Shown here: positions 24,148 to 34,286 of the stretch, piece after piece
Layout: each line of letters starts with the position of its first letter
Numbering within the stretch: the first letter of the stretch is position 1
Assembly (NCBI GenBank): GCA_019925105.1
Contig: JAHGAU010000034.1
Span: 496,001 to 560,000 of the forward strand
Reading direction: 5' to 3'
Source of the DNA: Niebla homalea
Taxonomy: Eukaryota > Ascomycota > Lecanoromycetes > Lecanorales > Ramalinaceae
DNA length: 64,000 nucleotides
Program-made: the position numbers and the translations under genes
Notes under the pieces: model-generated
Databases searched by the model: none
Seen by the model: the letters and a program-made list of their open reading frames with translations, nothing else
What the model was told of the DNA's origin: nothing

Positions 24148-24155
24148 TATAAATA
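24148..24155 (+). promoter_or_regulatory. TATA box of candidate small gene
   Basis: TATAAATA followed by a long CT-rich stretch (24158-24200), a classical fungal core-promoter layout for a strongly expressed gene. Confidence 0.5.
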
Positions 24156-24348
24156 CCGCCCTTCCCCCCTCTCATTCCTTCTCTTTCTTTTCTTCTTCCC
24201 AACTACGAACCGCCTGGATCCTTTGCCATCTATATGCCATCTATTTACTAATCTTCTGTATGCTATCTACTTTACCATCTCTTCTGCCGTATCGTTAGGC
24301 ATCATATGGAGGAAGCGTGCCATTTATTGGGTGTTAGGGGACGGTGGA

Positions 24349-24587
24349 ATGGGCATGGTTGCGGGGCCCGAGGCTGAGTTGGTATTGCAAAGGGGAGGTG
24401 TCTTGAGGCGTGGTATATTTTTCCAGCTGGTGAGTTCATACCTGGTATGCATGCAATGCAACATATGCTGACTTGGACTTAGAATTTGGAAGTCGGGCGT
24501 CGAGATTGGTGTTGTTTGTCACTGGCCATGTTCGTCCTTCTTATCATGTACATAGACGGCGCTGACTTCATCCATGGATATGCGTGA
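24349..24587 (+). CDS. Candidate small membrane protein with one intron (tentative)
   Basis: A 53-nt intron with textbook signals (GTGAGT donor at 24430, branch-like TGCTGAC, TTAG acceptor ending at 24482) joins two frames. The first in-frame ATG is at 24349, giving 61 aa ending FIHGYA. The second exon encodes a hydrophobic segment (LSLAMFVLLIMYI). The same frame is open upstream to at least 24223 and encodes another hydrophobic stretch (LLYAIYFTISSAVSLGIIW), but I see no in-frame ATG there, so an earlier exon or a decayed start is possible. A TATA box and CT-rich leader lie upstream. No family recognised. It may be a lineage-specific gene or a remnant. Confidence 0.35.
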
Positions 24588-24635
24588 GGCCATGGAGTGG
24601 CGGTCGATGAGCTCTACTGACTTCTGATAGCAAGG

Positions 24636-25762
24636 CTAAATATCCTCATCACTCTGCTCTTCCACACTGGCCTGCATCGTCGTCCTCTTCTCTGATGATG
24701 TAGGCTCTGCGACCCCAATATCAGCATTCCCCTTCGCTTCCTCCATCTGTGTGTCTGCCGCAATCTCCCTCTCAAAGGCTTCCTCTTCTTCGCGCAACCT
24801 CCTTGCCTCATCCTCGTCAAATCTCACATTCCCCTCCCTTCTACTCTGTAATGTCACGGCAGGCGCAGCATCTACCATCCCCCCAGTCTCGCTACCCTCC
24901 TCCCCAGCCTCTTGATCACCGCCATCTCCCTTGCCCCCACCTCCAAACTTGTAGCCCGACTCTTCCAACTTGCTCACTTCCTCCTCTTCGGGCAGCCTCC
25001 CGCCTGGACCCCTCCCCTTCCCAGCATCCATCTTCCGCTTGACCACACTCGGCATAAACCGTGCCGTAGCCTCCTTTCTTAGATCCCGTACTTGTGCTTT
25101 ACTCTCATATGTCGTCCTCGGTGCCACTTTCTCCGCACTTTCACCACCACCAGGTCTCTGGGGAGACTCAAATCCGGCTTGACTTCCCCTTCTTCCCTTC
25201 GATCATCACGCCCGATCCGCTGCCTCTCCCTACCCAGCGGTTCCGTATTCGCGTTCCGCCGTGACCGCGGGGGTGGGATGGGTGGAGGAGTATCCCTCGG
25301 CCAGGGGATGCGCCGCACATCCTCATCGGTCTCGTCGTCGCTGCCTGACTGATCTTCCACATCGCCGTCGCGTCTCCGTTTGCCCAACCCGGCATAGCCT
25401 CCTCCTCCTCCTCCTCCTCCTCCTCTGCCGCTTCCCCTCCCCCGGCTGGAGCCATCGTGGCCCCCTTCCCGCTTGACATAGTCCTTGGCAGCCGGGGCGC
25501 CAACTTTTTCGCGCGCCCTCTTCACCCTCGCCAGTTCGGCCTCCAGTCCCAGCAGATGCTTGGCATCCTGACTGTTCAATTCTGTCCCACCGCCATCTTT
25601 CAGGGCCGCGATCTGCGACTCCAGGCGGTTCGGGTTCCGTTGGGCGAGCCGCTCGGTGCGCTGGGCTTGGACGGCGGTTTTGGATTTCTTGAGGGCTTTG
25701 GCCTTTTCGGCTTTGCGGGCCGCGGCAGCGGGGTTGAGGGTGCGGTCTTTGTCTTTGGGCAT
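24636..25762 (-). CDS. WBP11-like spliceosome-associated protein
   Basis: The N-terminus MPKDKDRTLNPAAAARKAEK...ALKKSK followed by RLAQRNPNRLESQIAALK is the Wbp11 N-terminal domain. Further on, EDVRRIPWPRDTPPPIPP and TTYESKAQVRDLRKEATARF plus VVKRKMDAGKGRG are the other family blocks. In animals WBP11 is a nuclear protein that binds WW-domain splicing factors through Pro-rich motifs and supports pre-mRNA splicing. The two halves are in different frames and need an intron. The only join I find that keeps frame is donor 25233 (GTAGGG) to an acceptor ending at 25178 (TCAAG), giving 356 aa, but that acceptor lacks a pyrimidine tract. A (CTC)n run near 25398-25425 encodes a Gly tract. The C-terminus is acidic and coiled-coil-like (DEDEARRLREEEEAFEREI). 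Confidence 0.82.
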
Positions 25763-26067
25763 CGCGGGGATGGAGGGTTGAAAATACAGTGGGGGAGATT
25801 AGGTGGAGGGGATGATGTTTTGTTGGTAGGATTGAGGCGTTGGTGTGGGCTGGGGAGGTGTCAGTGTGATTGGTGGGGAAGGTGTCAATGTGGTGGATGA
25901 TGTGTAGTATATTGGTGCAAATCGACCGAATATTTCAAGATGGAAGATTCTTCCTACCGAGAGCAGAGTGATGTGATGAGATGTGTGACTCTAGGCACAA
26001 GTATGTTGGAAAAGGCAAATGAAATAAGCCAAGAAATGTTCTTTTTTTACAATGCTATATAGATTGC
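25763..26067. other. Short intergenic space between two same-strand genes
   Basis: Promoter/5' leader of the WBP11-like gene and 3' UTR of the BTB gene. Contains AT-rich sequence near the BTB stop. No gene seen. Confidence 0.5.
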
Positions 26068-28094
26068 TTATGCATCGAGTTTCAGCCTTTCCAAAAGTCG
26101 ATCTATCTTTCCAAGCAGGATCTGGTAATTCATCGCTTCTTCCTCAAGCTCATCCTCGACCTCTTCACCATCCAACGTCCGTATCTTACCGCTTGGGATG
26201 GCTTCCGCGACTGTGGTATCTGATGGGTTGACTGTGGGGGCGCCATCGTCCTTTGACTCAGCTACAGCGCTTTCATCGACGGACGGTAAGCGCTGATCTG
26301 GCCAAAGTCTCTCCATCTGCCGTGCCTCTTCTGCCTCAACATCTTCCTCCAACATCTCCTCAATACCAGCATCTTCAAACCGAAGTCTGAATCGTTCTGA
26401 GAGGTAGTATCTAATATCATCCAGCAGCTCGATCGTATCCGTCTCTTGTCTCCCTTGTATTCGTCCAGCGCTTTCTTTGACAATCTCCTCGAACTCCGGT
26501 TCGTCTATGAATGATTCAAGTCTTAGGGCTATGTAGCGCGCTCCGAATTCTTCTAGGCGAGTTACATGAAGAAGCCAGGCTGCCCGAATGACTTCGTATA
26601 TATCCAACTCTTCTTCTTTTACGTCTTTCGATGGAGTGTCTGCATCGAGACGGCTGGGTATCTGAGAGATATTACCGCTGCCGAGAGTACTGATCACCAC
26701 AGCGGCCCTCATTTTCAATTTGTCGACGAACAGCAGATCTGCAGCATAGAGAGTTTCTAATGCAAGCTCCAGGGGCACACTGGTCTGTTCGGTGTACAAG
26801 AATTTCAAGACAATCTCCAAGACCGCTGGCGTGCAATCAACGGGCACGATATGTAGGTGTTCAGCTGACTGTGCCTCACGGAAAGTAGAGGAAAACATGG
26901 TATTGAACAGTTCGGATCGAAGGAGCATTGCTCGATGGCATGGGAATAGGATAGACCGTCTTGAGGTCCTGACACGTGATGGTGAACGTGAAACTTTGCT
27001 AGAGGGACCGATGGGTATGGCGTTCAATGGTCCGAAGGTGTTTAGTGTGGAATAATGTGGCTCCGTTGATGTTGAATAGTCTCCATCTTCAAGGTCGTCC
27101 GCGCGAAGAAGTATGTCGGCGAAGATAGCGTTGTCCCGATCCCATTTCACGTCATCTGCCTTGTCTGTACTGGTGACAAGTCTGTGTCTTATGACATTGT
27201 CATTGAACCATGCCTCGATTTGGTCCCTCCCCTTTTCGACCTCGTCCGTTCGTCGCTGTCTCGCCAGCCGGCGGTCGCCGCTTTCCAAAATGCCATCCCA
27301 CAGGCCTCTGATTTCTAAATGCTTGCTGATTTTGTCCAATCCTTCCAAAACTTGTTCTTCGGTGAAGCCGGTTCCAGGACCTCCCCCAACGTCATTAGGT
27401 ATTTCGCCAAGATATAGATATTTGATAGCTATATCAAACGACTGCGGTGGTAGACTAGATGGTAGCTTCCATATAGTCGCATCGGGATTCGCAGCCAATT
27501 TCTTGGAGAAGTAAGGAGACCGTGCTGAAAGCAGGAATTTGTGAAGGCGAAAAGACTCCTTGTCGGCGGTGACAATAATGTCGGATGTTTGTGGATGTTT
27601 TCTCGTGAGCAGAGATGTTACATGAGCCGCAAGCGGCTGCAGAGGATCGCTTGACTTGGAATAATCATATTCCAACAGTAATTTCCGGATCTTGTCGTTC
27701 AAGGCGTTGTAGAGACATCGCTCGCCTTGGAAGGTATCTCGCTCGCACAGGGCACCAGCTTCAAGCAAGAATTGAACGGCTTCGAAGTGTCCGCAAAGAC
27801 TAGCCTTGTCTTGACGCATTAGCATAAAGCTATCGACTGGTGAACGGCTCCAAATTGCCTGAGCAGGCCTACCAGAATCAGGGGCGTGTAGTCAAAGGCA
27901 TCTCGAGCGTTGATGTTACCCCCCTCATTGATGGCTTCTTGACAGCCTTTGAGATCTCCTCGCCGACATGCTTCACATAGCTTCCTGAACGTCTCGCTGG
28001 TGTCCAGGGGATTGTCCTCCTTGAGTCTGCCATCTCGAATCTGCTTCTGCTCTTCCTGGAGACTTAGCTCGATCTCGGCCTTTTTGAATACCAT
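26068..28094 (-). CDS. Ankyrin and double BTB/POZ domain protein (Btb3/ABTB1-like)
   Basis: Two exons, 28094-27873 and 27804-26068, 652 aa. After a short charged N-terminus (MVFKKAEIELSLQEEQKQIR), residues about 25-105 form ankyrin repeats (FRKLCEACRRGDLKGCQEAI, then DAFDYTPLILASLCGHFEAV), the second being completed by removing a 68-nt intron. BTB domain 1 begins near residue 148 (SDIIVTADKESFRLHKFLLS). BTB domain 2 starts near 302 (FADILLRADD) and is interrupted by a loop of about 45 residues before LFPCHRAMLLRSELFNTMFS. The C-terminus is acidic, with a final coiled coil. The ankyrin-BTB-BTB order is that of animal ABTB1 and fission yeast Btb3, substrate adaptors for cullin-3 ubiquitin ligases. 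That role is inferred. Start ATG is the last one before the conserved region. Confidence 0.88.
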
Positions 28095-28385
28095 TGAAAA
28101 GACTGAGGGGTAGTGTAAGGGGATTGGCAGCTCATCGTGGGTGCACAATGGCATCTGCAAGCATGTACGGAATAGCAAGGTGCCAAGTAGCGCAAGGATC
28201 GACGCTGACCGCCGTCTTGGCACTAAAAGACAACAGAATTGTCATATGCCACACTACTTCAACGATCTATTCCTGCGAAGCGACATATCTACAACGTGTA
28301 CCAAGGTGTCATCCGCGCTCTCATCGCAGAGGACCGGGTACAAATAAGTAAGGAAGAAACAAGAGGCAAACTGAAATAAAAAGGA

Positions 28386-28466
28386 CGACACCTGCAGGAT
28401 TCGAACCTGCGCTCCCGAGGGAACTGGCTTAGCAGGCCAGCGCGTTAACCACTCCGCCAAAGTGTC
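28386..28466 (-). tRNA. tRNA-Ser(GCT)
   Basis: Complete intron-less cloverleaf of 81 nt on the minus strand. The acceptor stem pairs GACACTT with AGGTGTC, and the discriminator is G. The T arm is CAGGTTCGAATCCTG, and the anticodon stem CTGGC/GCCAG encloses CTGCTAA with anticodon GCT (positions 28433-28431). The long variable arm (TTCCCTCGGGAG region) marks a class II tRNA. It decodes AGC and AGU serine codons. It lies in the promoter side of the BTB gene. Confidence 0.95.
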
Positions 28467-29364
28467 TTGAATGTATTCAGGGTATTCTTTGTTCTCTAAA
28501 AGATATTGAGGGATCATGCCCAAGGAAGAGCCTGACGATTGGGCATACCTTCACTCACTTCTTACCTTACCAACGAACCTCAACCGTATACCAGATCGGC
28601 TTTCTTCAGTAACATTTCTATCATGAATTCAAAAAGTCGATATCTTATACCTTCACCGGATCATGGAGATTCAATATGGCTTCCCCGAGACAATTTACCT
28701 ATCATCTTGAAGACAATTGAATTAACGCCCCTGCGTTACTTGTCTTCCACGGTCAAGATGATTTTTCATCCTTTCAAAGCGCTATATAATTATGGGGCAA
28801 GAATTCAGATGCACCGAGCAAATCAGCTCAGATCGGGTGTGTAACTTGAAGTATAGCACTGCTTGGAATCTGAAGCGTCATGTTCAACAACACCACGAGA
28901 AGGGTATGACATTTATAAAATGCCACCTTCAGTATGGTCGGATGCGACACACTCCTCATGGAGCCCGGCCTCCTTACATTTGCCAAGTGCAGACAGCCTC
29001 CAGATGGGACTTTTCAAGGTCTGTCATAACCTGGTTCTATCATAATAAATATACTGTATCTATATTCTCATGGAACCACCCTGCCAATTGGCGAGTTTCG
29101 ATGAGTGCGCAGACGGTATCAAATCTACGCTAGAGTGGGCTGATTCCAGGGCCCCCGTCTATCGTCTTGGCATCAAAAGACGTGAATTCTGCATGCTCCA
29201 AGTCCTCACCATCCAATCAAGGATTCGAGAACGTGTGATCCCCACCTCCGAATTTATTCATAGCAGTGCCCCTCTTGTATAACCAACCGCCCTCCTTCAT
29301 TTTCAATTGACAGTCCTGGTCCACCCTAGCTGGAGAGCGCAGCCCACACACTTCCACCCCAATC
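28467..29364. other. Intergenic with possible gene remnant
   Basis: Between tRNA-Ser and EGD1. It holds a TATA-like sequence and the zinc-finger-like frame listed separately, plus the EGD1 leader (CCTAGCTGG...CACCCC). No other gene seen. Confidence 0.4.
28792..29133 (+). CDS. Short frame with a C2H2-like zinc-finger half (tentative)
   Basis: 113 codons from ATG at 28792. The segment VCNLKYSTAWNLKRHVQQHH has the spacing of the second half of a C2H2 finger (C-x12-H-x4-H), with an upstream Cys nine residues before the first. That first spacing is too wide for a canonical finger. The rest has no similarity I recognise. It could be a decayed zinc-finger gene or chance. Confidence 0.25.
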   Translation: MGQEFRCTEQISSDRVCNLKYSTAWNLKRHVQQHHEKGMTFIKCHLQYGRMRHTPHGARPPYICQVQTASRWDFSRSVITWFYHNKYTVSIFSWNHPANWRVSMSAQTVSNLR

Positions 29365-30199
29365 ATGGATCAAGCAAAGCTGCAGAAAATGCAGCAATCG
29401 GTCCGCATTGGTAGGTCACACCTCAGAACGTCGTTTCAGGTATAGCATTGCATTGTGGGCATGCACTGACGATGCCTCTTCTCAGGGTTCGTCTTCCACT
29501 CAATTCCTTCCGCACGTGGAAGCCTGGCTCCAATCCTCACAATCGCCCAAGCTCTGGCATCCGCCTTCCTTTCTGCCCTCATTCCCTTCGCATGATCGTT
29601 GAAGCTAATGTGCGCCACAATCAGAGGGAAAGGTACACCAAGACGAAAAGTCAAGAAAGTGCACAAGACATCCGGCACGGACGACAAGAAATTGCAGACC
29701 TCGCTCAAGAAGCTCAACGTCCAGCCGATCCAGGCCATTGAGGAGGTCAACATGTTCAAGGAGGATGGGAATGTCATTCATTTTGCCGCGCCAAAGGGTA
29801 CGCTTGGTCACGCCCCATGTTTTTGCACTATCTTATGATATCACACACATCAAGCGAGTCCTTGCACTGGTCACGCTCTTTGAGCCTTTCGCTACCTTGC
29901 AAGGTATCTCAAGCTAAAGAGACGAAATGTCCTTCACAGTCCACGCATCCGTCCCCTCCAACACATTCGCCATCTACGGGAATGGTGAGGACAAGGAACT
30001 CACCGAGTTGGTCCCCGGCATCCTCAACCAGCTCGGTCCGGACAGTCTGGCGAGTCTGAGGAAGTTAGCAGAGAGCTACCAATCTCTGCAGAAGAAGGAT
30101 GGAAGCGGAGAGGGTGGGGAGGGAGGCAAGGATGATGACGACGACGATGATATACCCGACTTGGTGGAGGGGGAGAACTTCGAGAGTAAGGTGGAGTAG
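29365..30199 (+). CDS. EGD1: Nascent polypeptide-associated complex subunit beta
   Basis: Three exons (29365-29410, 29627-29797, 29940-30199), 158 aa. Sequence blocks [40 protein letters not shown] and [19 protein letters not shown], then [20 protein letters not shown] and [20 protein letters not shown] are near-universal in fungal NAC-beta (BTF3/Egd1). NAC is a heterodimer at the ribosome exit tunnel that shields nascent chains and regulates SRP targeting. The NAC domain covers roughly residues 35-100, and the N-terminal basic RRKVKK motif is the ribosome anchor. The second exon needs the acceptor CAGAG|GG, and this gives one Gly fewer at the junction than many fungal homologues. The C-terminus is acidic ([20 protein letters not shown]), as usual. 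Confidence 0.96.
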
Positions 30200-30388
30200 G
30201 CATTGGAGCTTGGAACCAAATCAAAGGCCATATTTGGAAAGATCGCAAAAAGGGGGGTGATAAAATTGCGAAGATTGTCATGCAAGGCTGGGAGCAATTT
30301 GCTTCAATGAGCGTACTGTGGATACAATGCAACATGTCATTATCTGATCTAGCAACACGGCATGCGGAATAGTACCAGAGGATCAATT

Positions 30389-31315
30389 TCAATATCCTTT
30401 GGCCACCAGTTCTTGCTCCGTCCACTCCCACAGCTTAGAGGCCAAGTCTGCATTCCTTGCGCAGGGACTACCTTGACTCTTACTCCCAATAGGCGTGTAG
30501 TAAGCACCCGACTCGATCTCGCCCTTCTTCCCGGTGGCAGCCCACAGTTCATTGAGAGCGCCTTTCTCAATCGTCCCCATGAAGCTGCCTCCAATCGCCA
30601 TTCCAGTCCTCATGAAAAAGTTGGACTTTTGATTGGGCAGGTACAGATCAGTCTTGATGATCCCCGGATGGACTGCCACGCTGATGATGTTGGGATACTT
30701 GATGGCAAGCTCGCGCGCAAATAGAATGTTGGCCAACTTGCTGTAGCCGTATTTGGTGAAGGGATTCGATTGCTCCAATTGCGCCTGATCGAGTAATACT
30801 GGCCCTGTGCGGGCAAAATTGTGGCCCTCGCTCGTTAGGTTGACGATCCTGACATCTGCGCCGGGAAGCGTGGTGGTTGCTTGCAGTGTTGGCATCAGCA
30901 GGCGCGTCAGTAAAGCGTGACCCATGTGATTGGTGCCGAACTGGATCTCATATCCTTCCTTTGTCTTCCCCGGCGGGGTCGCCATGATGCCAGCATTGTT
31001 GAGGAGGCAGTCGAGTCTGCTCTCTTTTGCCGTGAACTGACGAGCGGCAGCGGCAACAGACTCGAATGATGCGAGGTCCAGGGGTAGGAACGTGAGATTC
31101 GCACCAGGACAAGCTTTTTGGAGCTCGGTGACTGCAGCTTGCCCTTTGCTCGGGGTGCGCGACGCAAGGTAGACGTGCTGGGGCGAGTGAGAGGCAATCT
31201 GCTTTATGGCCTCATAGCCGAGACCTGTATTGCCTCCGGTGACAAGGAAGACTTTGCCTGACTGATCGGGAATGTCTGTCGCAGGTTTGAAGGTCTTGGA
31301 TCCAAAGAGTCCCAT
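30389..31315 (-). CDS. Short-chain dehydrogenase/reductase, retinol-dehydrogenase-like
   Basis: Single exon, 308 aa. Classical SDR motifs are all present: the cofactor loop TGGNTGLG (residues 26-33), NNAG (106-109), the catalytic Ser162 in VNLTSEGHNF and Tyr189-x3-Lys193 in KYGYSKLAN. The residue after strand 2 region (YLASRTPSKG) with Arg suggests NADP(H) preference. The long C-terminal substrate loop (VHPGIIKTDLYLPNQKSN) and overall length fit the large fungal group of retinol-dehydrogenase/WW-oxidoreductase-like SDRs, whose natural substrates are mostly unknown. No signal peptide is present. The gene is convergent with EGD1, about 190 bp between stops. A minus-strand TATATA at 31482-31477 is 162 bp upstream of the ATG. 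Confidence 0.9.
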   Translation of the reverse strand: MGLFGSKTFKPATDIPDQSGKVFLVTGGNTGLGYEAIKQIASHSPQHVYLASRTPSKGQAAVTELQKACPGANLTFLPLDLASFESVAAAARQFTAKESRLDCLLNNAGIMATPPGKTKEGYEIQFGTNHMGHALLTRLLMPTLQATTTLPGADVRIVNLTSEGHNFARTGPVLLDQAQLEQSNPFTKYGYSKLANILFARELAIKYPNIISVAVHPGIIKTDLYLPNQKSNFFMRTGMAIGGSFMGTIEKGALNELWAATGKKGEIESGAYYTPIGSKSQGSPCARNADLASKLWEWTEQELVAKGY

Positions 31316-32134
31316 CTTGATCGATGCACTTCGGATGCGAGTGTATAGACTGAGGGGATTTGAACCGATTGACAGTAGGTGTTTGGGTCAAAGCGTTCAA
31401 TGTTCCATGTCAAGGAGGATTGTATGAGATGCTTCTCGTCCCGTTTGGTGCGAACACGCGCAACTCCACCGGTTCATATATAGTCGCAATTATGGTAGAC
31501 GGGCATCGGACGAACCCAAGATTGACCATGATGAAGTGGCCTCTTCGACGTCACCATGATATCCCTTCGATAAACACAAGGGTTATTAGCTATTTAGCTA
31601 GGGCTGGTAAGGGGGGGACGGTGGCTTAGGTAAAGATGCTCCGCTTCTTCCGTGGTTTCACCCCCTTCTGGTGGCTTTTCTGTACGTAGATATTTCCACT
31701 CCCCTGGACAGCAGAACAAATTCCATCCTTCACGATTGGATTTCAACGGCTCTAGTGGGAGTCGTTTGCTTACAAATATGTCTACCCACATACGAAGCCT
31801 TCTCCAAGACCGAGTCTGTGACCTTGCTATTAGACAAACCAAGTCACTTTTCATGTGACCAGTGACCGTGCGGCCGTAACCGTACATCTTGAACCCTGAC
31901 CTTCTTTCGCAAGAGCAATTGGTCCTGTACGTCCGAGTCCGTCTGAAGTGAACGGATAGATAGAGCTCTTGGTGCGCCTTGCTCCCCATACACCATACAC
32001 TATACCGAGGAGTCCCAATGCACTTCAATCGCACATCACATGCAAAGCCTCAAAGCCTCAACCGGCTCAAGGCTATTTTCTCTCAACCAATCCCAATCCA
32101 TGAAAGGCTCTGCAGCACCCGAAAGAGAGCTTTG
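31316..32134. other. Intergenic, no gene seen
   Basis: Upstream region of the SDR gene and 3' flank of the second Zn2Cys6 factor. An open minus-strand frame at 31594-32034 shows no domain. Confidence 0.45.
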
Positions 32135-33714
32135 CTACTTGAGCATGAATCGCTCTTCAATCCAATCCAGTCCTTTAGCGGAAACGGATGACATGGCGCC
32201 CGTGGTATCCTTCTGATGCTCTTGTAACAAGTCTTGAAACAAGTCTTGAATCGGTGACTTGCATTCCTCATTGCCAGCACCCAACCAAGCAAGCGAGAGG
32301 CATATCACCATGTACAACGCTCCAAGCGGTCGATATCCCTTGACTTCTTCAGCGAGCTGGATGATCTCCTCCGACATCTTTGACGACTCAATGGCGAGAT
32401 CGAGCCTTACAGAACCCAAGGCAATCAGACTACTGTTGAGAATGATTCCTATAGCAAAGCCCAGGCCCAGACTTCGAGAGTAGTGAGCATGCATGACATG
32501 CCAGAGGTCACAGGGTCCTTCCGTTTGCCCACCATTGGTGCTCGCATGGTGATCTTTGCTGCGCTCACAAAGACCCTCCAGGACAGGCTGAAACATTTCA
32601 TGAAGCCTCTGAACCTCATCAAGAACGCCTGCGATTGCCGACCTTGAGGCCCGTGCCGATTGCAGCGCATCCTGGCCGCGATTCAATAGATCTAGAATAC
32701 CTGCCATGATATGCATCATCTCCCCGTTGATGGAGTCTCCATCACCCACATTGAGGACAAGATCCTGCCATTCCTGCTGATTGAGGCAGACCCTGCGACC
32801 CATTAGGCCTTCTACGATCTTGAGAGATATTGTCAGCTGCATGACCATGAGAAAGGCGCCTGGAGATTCCTCTACTGGACCTCTCAGCGAAAGGAACAAT
32901 TTACTCTCGAACTGATCTCGGGGCCCCGAATGCCCACGACTTTTTAGTATTTGTGCAGCGCTGGCGGAATGGCTTGCCCATGGCTGCTCATTAACGCCTG
33001 TCAGAGCCTACGAATGATTAGTGACTTACATAAAGCATCAAGGCAGCATCGAACCCGAATCACCAACAGTATCATGATCGCACACAGAGTTTGTGAGCTG
33101 CGAGCTTCGGCAGGGTCGGTCAGACATTGCCGTAAAGCATGAATGGTCCGCTGGTAGTGCAGCAATATGGTTGGATCAGGCCCTGTACCACCAGCACAGA
33201 AACGTGCGTGGCTGCCACCAGAGTCTCCGAAGTCGCGTCTAGGGCTATGTTTGTCCCAAGACCACATGGCGCATGCTCGAGAAACGGACCAAAGTTCCAC
33301 GGAAGTTGAGTTTTAATGTCTCTCGAGGAATCGATGTTGGAAGCAAATGCAGTGTTGAGCCTAGTAAGATCATTGTGCAGACTCCGTCGCGGGCTCAAAA
33401 TGCCTACAATGTCTTCCAGCGCGAGTTCAATGTTGACCTTTATGATTGTCTCGTCCTTCGTGCAAGAGGTAATTGCTTTCTTGTCAGGACGGACGAGCTT
33501 CTTGTTTCCGTCTTCGAATATGAATGTTTGCTGGCCAAGTCCTAAGCATGGAATTTTGAGTCTTCTGCACCGGGCACAAGGAGAGCCTGATGCTACATGA
33601 CACTGGCTACTTTGTTAAGAAGAAGTTTGAAGGGAGAGTACCTGCGATTACTCTTACTTTCTTCTTTTGCTTGCGGCATCCTTCACAGCCACGGCTTGAT
33701 GGGAATCCCACCAT
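32135..33714 (-). CDS. Zn2Cys6 transcription factor, N-terminal cluster
   Basis: Proposed exons 33714-33658, 33602-33198, 33150-33055 and 33007-32135 give 476 aa. The zinc cluster is again interrupted by an intron: MVGFPSSRGCEGCRKQKKK joins CHVASGSPCARCRRLKIPC, yielding Cys10, 13, 20, 28, 31 and 38 (CX2CX6CX7CX2CX6C). Downstream blocks are typical of fungal C6 factors: TIHALRQCLTDPAEARSSQT and LCAIMILLVIR, then QPWASHSASAAQILKSRGH and LFLSLRGPVEESP. The first intron is well supported. The second is short and its donor uncertain (33197, or nearby alternatives in the same phase), and the third has a weak GTTCGA donor with a CTAAT branch. Targets are unknown. It is divergent from the RTA1-type gene, so the two may be co-regulated. 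Confidence 0.8.
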
Positions 33715-34286
33715 TGAGAAATCAGAGCCTTAAGTGAGTTCGTCGCCTGCATGATAAGCAAATCTTTGACTCCACCTTTTACCTGAAAAGAGCATGCTGA
33801 CTCTGTGTTCTACCTGGGTTGAGAATTTTCTTGGACCTTGATTTCTGTTGCCGTGGCTCTTTGATAAATCCGATTTCGCGACTGAATTGCTACACGAGCC
33901 TGAAGTTCAAGCCAAACATTAGGATCCTCGGGGTCGAATTGATTTCATAATTTTTCCATCACTGGTCATGAAGATGGCATGTCAAAAGTTCAAAGATCGC
34001 AAGGATACTTTGAATCATTGAGCCAAGGCGCTTACCATAGACGATGTGCATACAGCGCTCATATGTGTGCCTTGGAGGTACTGAGCCTCAGTTGCTCCTG
34101 TTTGTGCTCGTCGCCCGCTTAGCGCAGCCTTGGTTCTTCAACGCATGGAAGACATAAACGTGGAGGCCCCTCATAAGTCTGTCAGCGATTTCCATTGAAT
34201 TCCATTCTCATGGAGAAGTTCTTGGAATATCAGGTTCCCACACTCAAAGCACCAAATTTCCGGACATTCCCGGACTGCTACTCATC
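33715..34286. promoter_or_regulatory. Divergent promoter region, Zn2Cys6 factor and RTA1-type gene
   Basis: 572 bp between divergent starts. It contains, at 33768-33823, a 56-bp segment that recurs inside the RTA1-type gene. No defined binding site assigned. Confidence 0.4.
33768..33823 (+). repeat. 56-bp dispersed repeat, promoter copy
   Basis: About 80% identical to 34888-34943 without gaps. Begins GACTCCACCTTT and includes ATGCTGACTC. The other copy forms the 3' end of an intron (branch-like CTGAC and acceptor); this copy has AC where the other has the acceptor AG. Confidence 0.75.
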
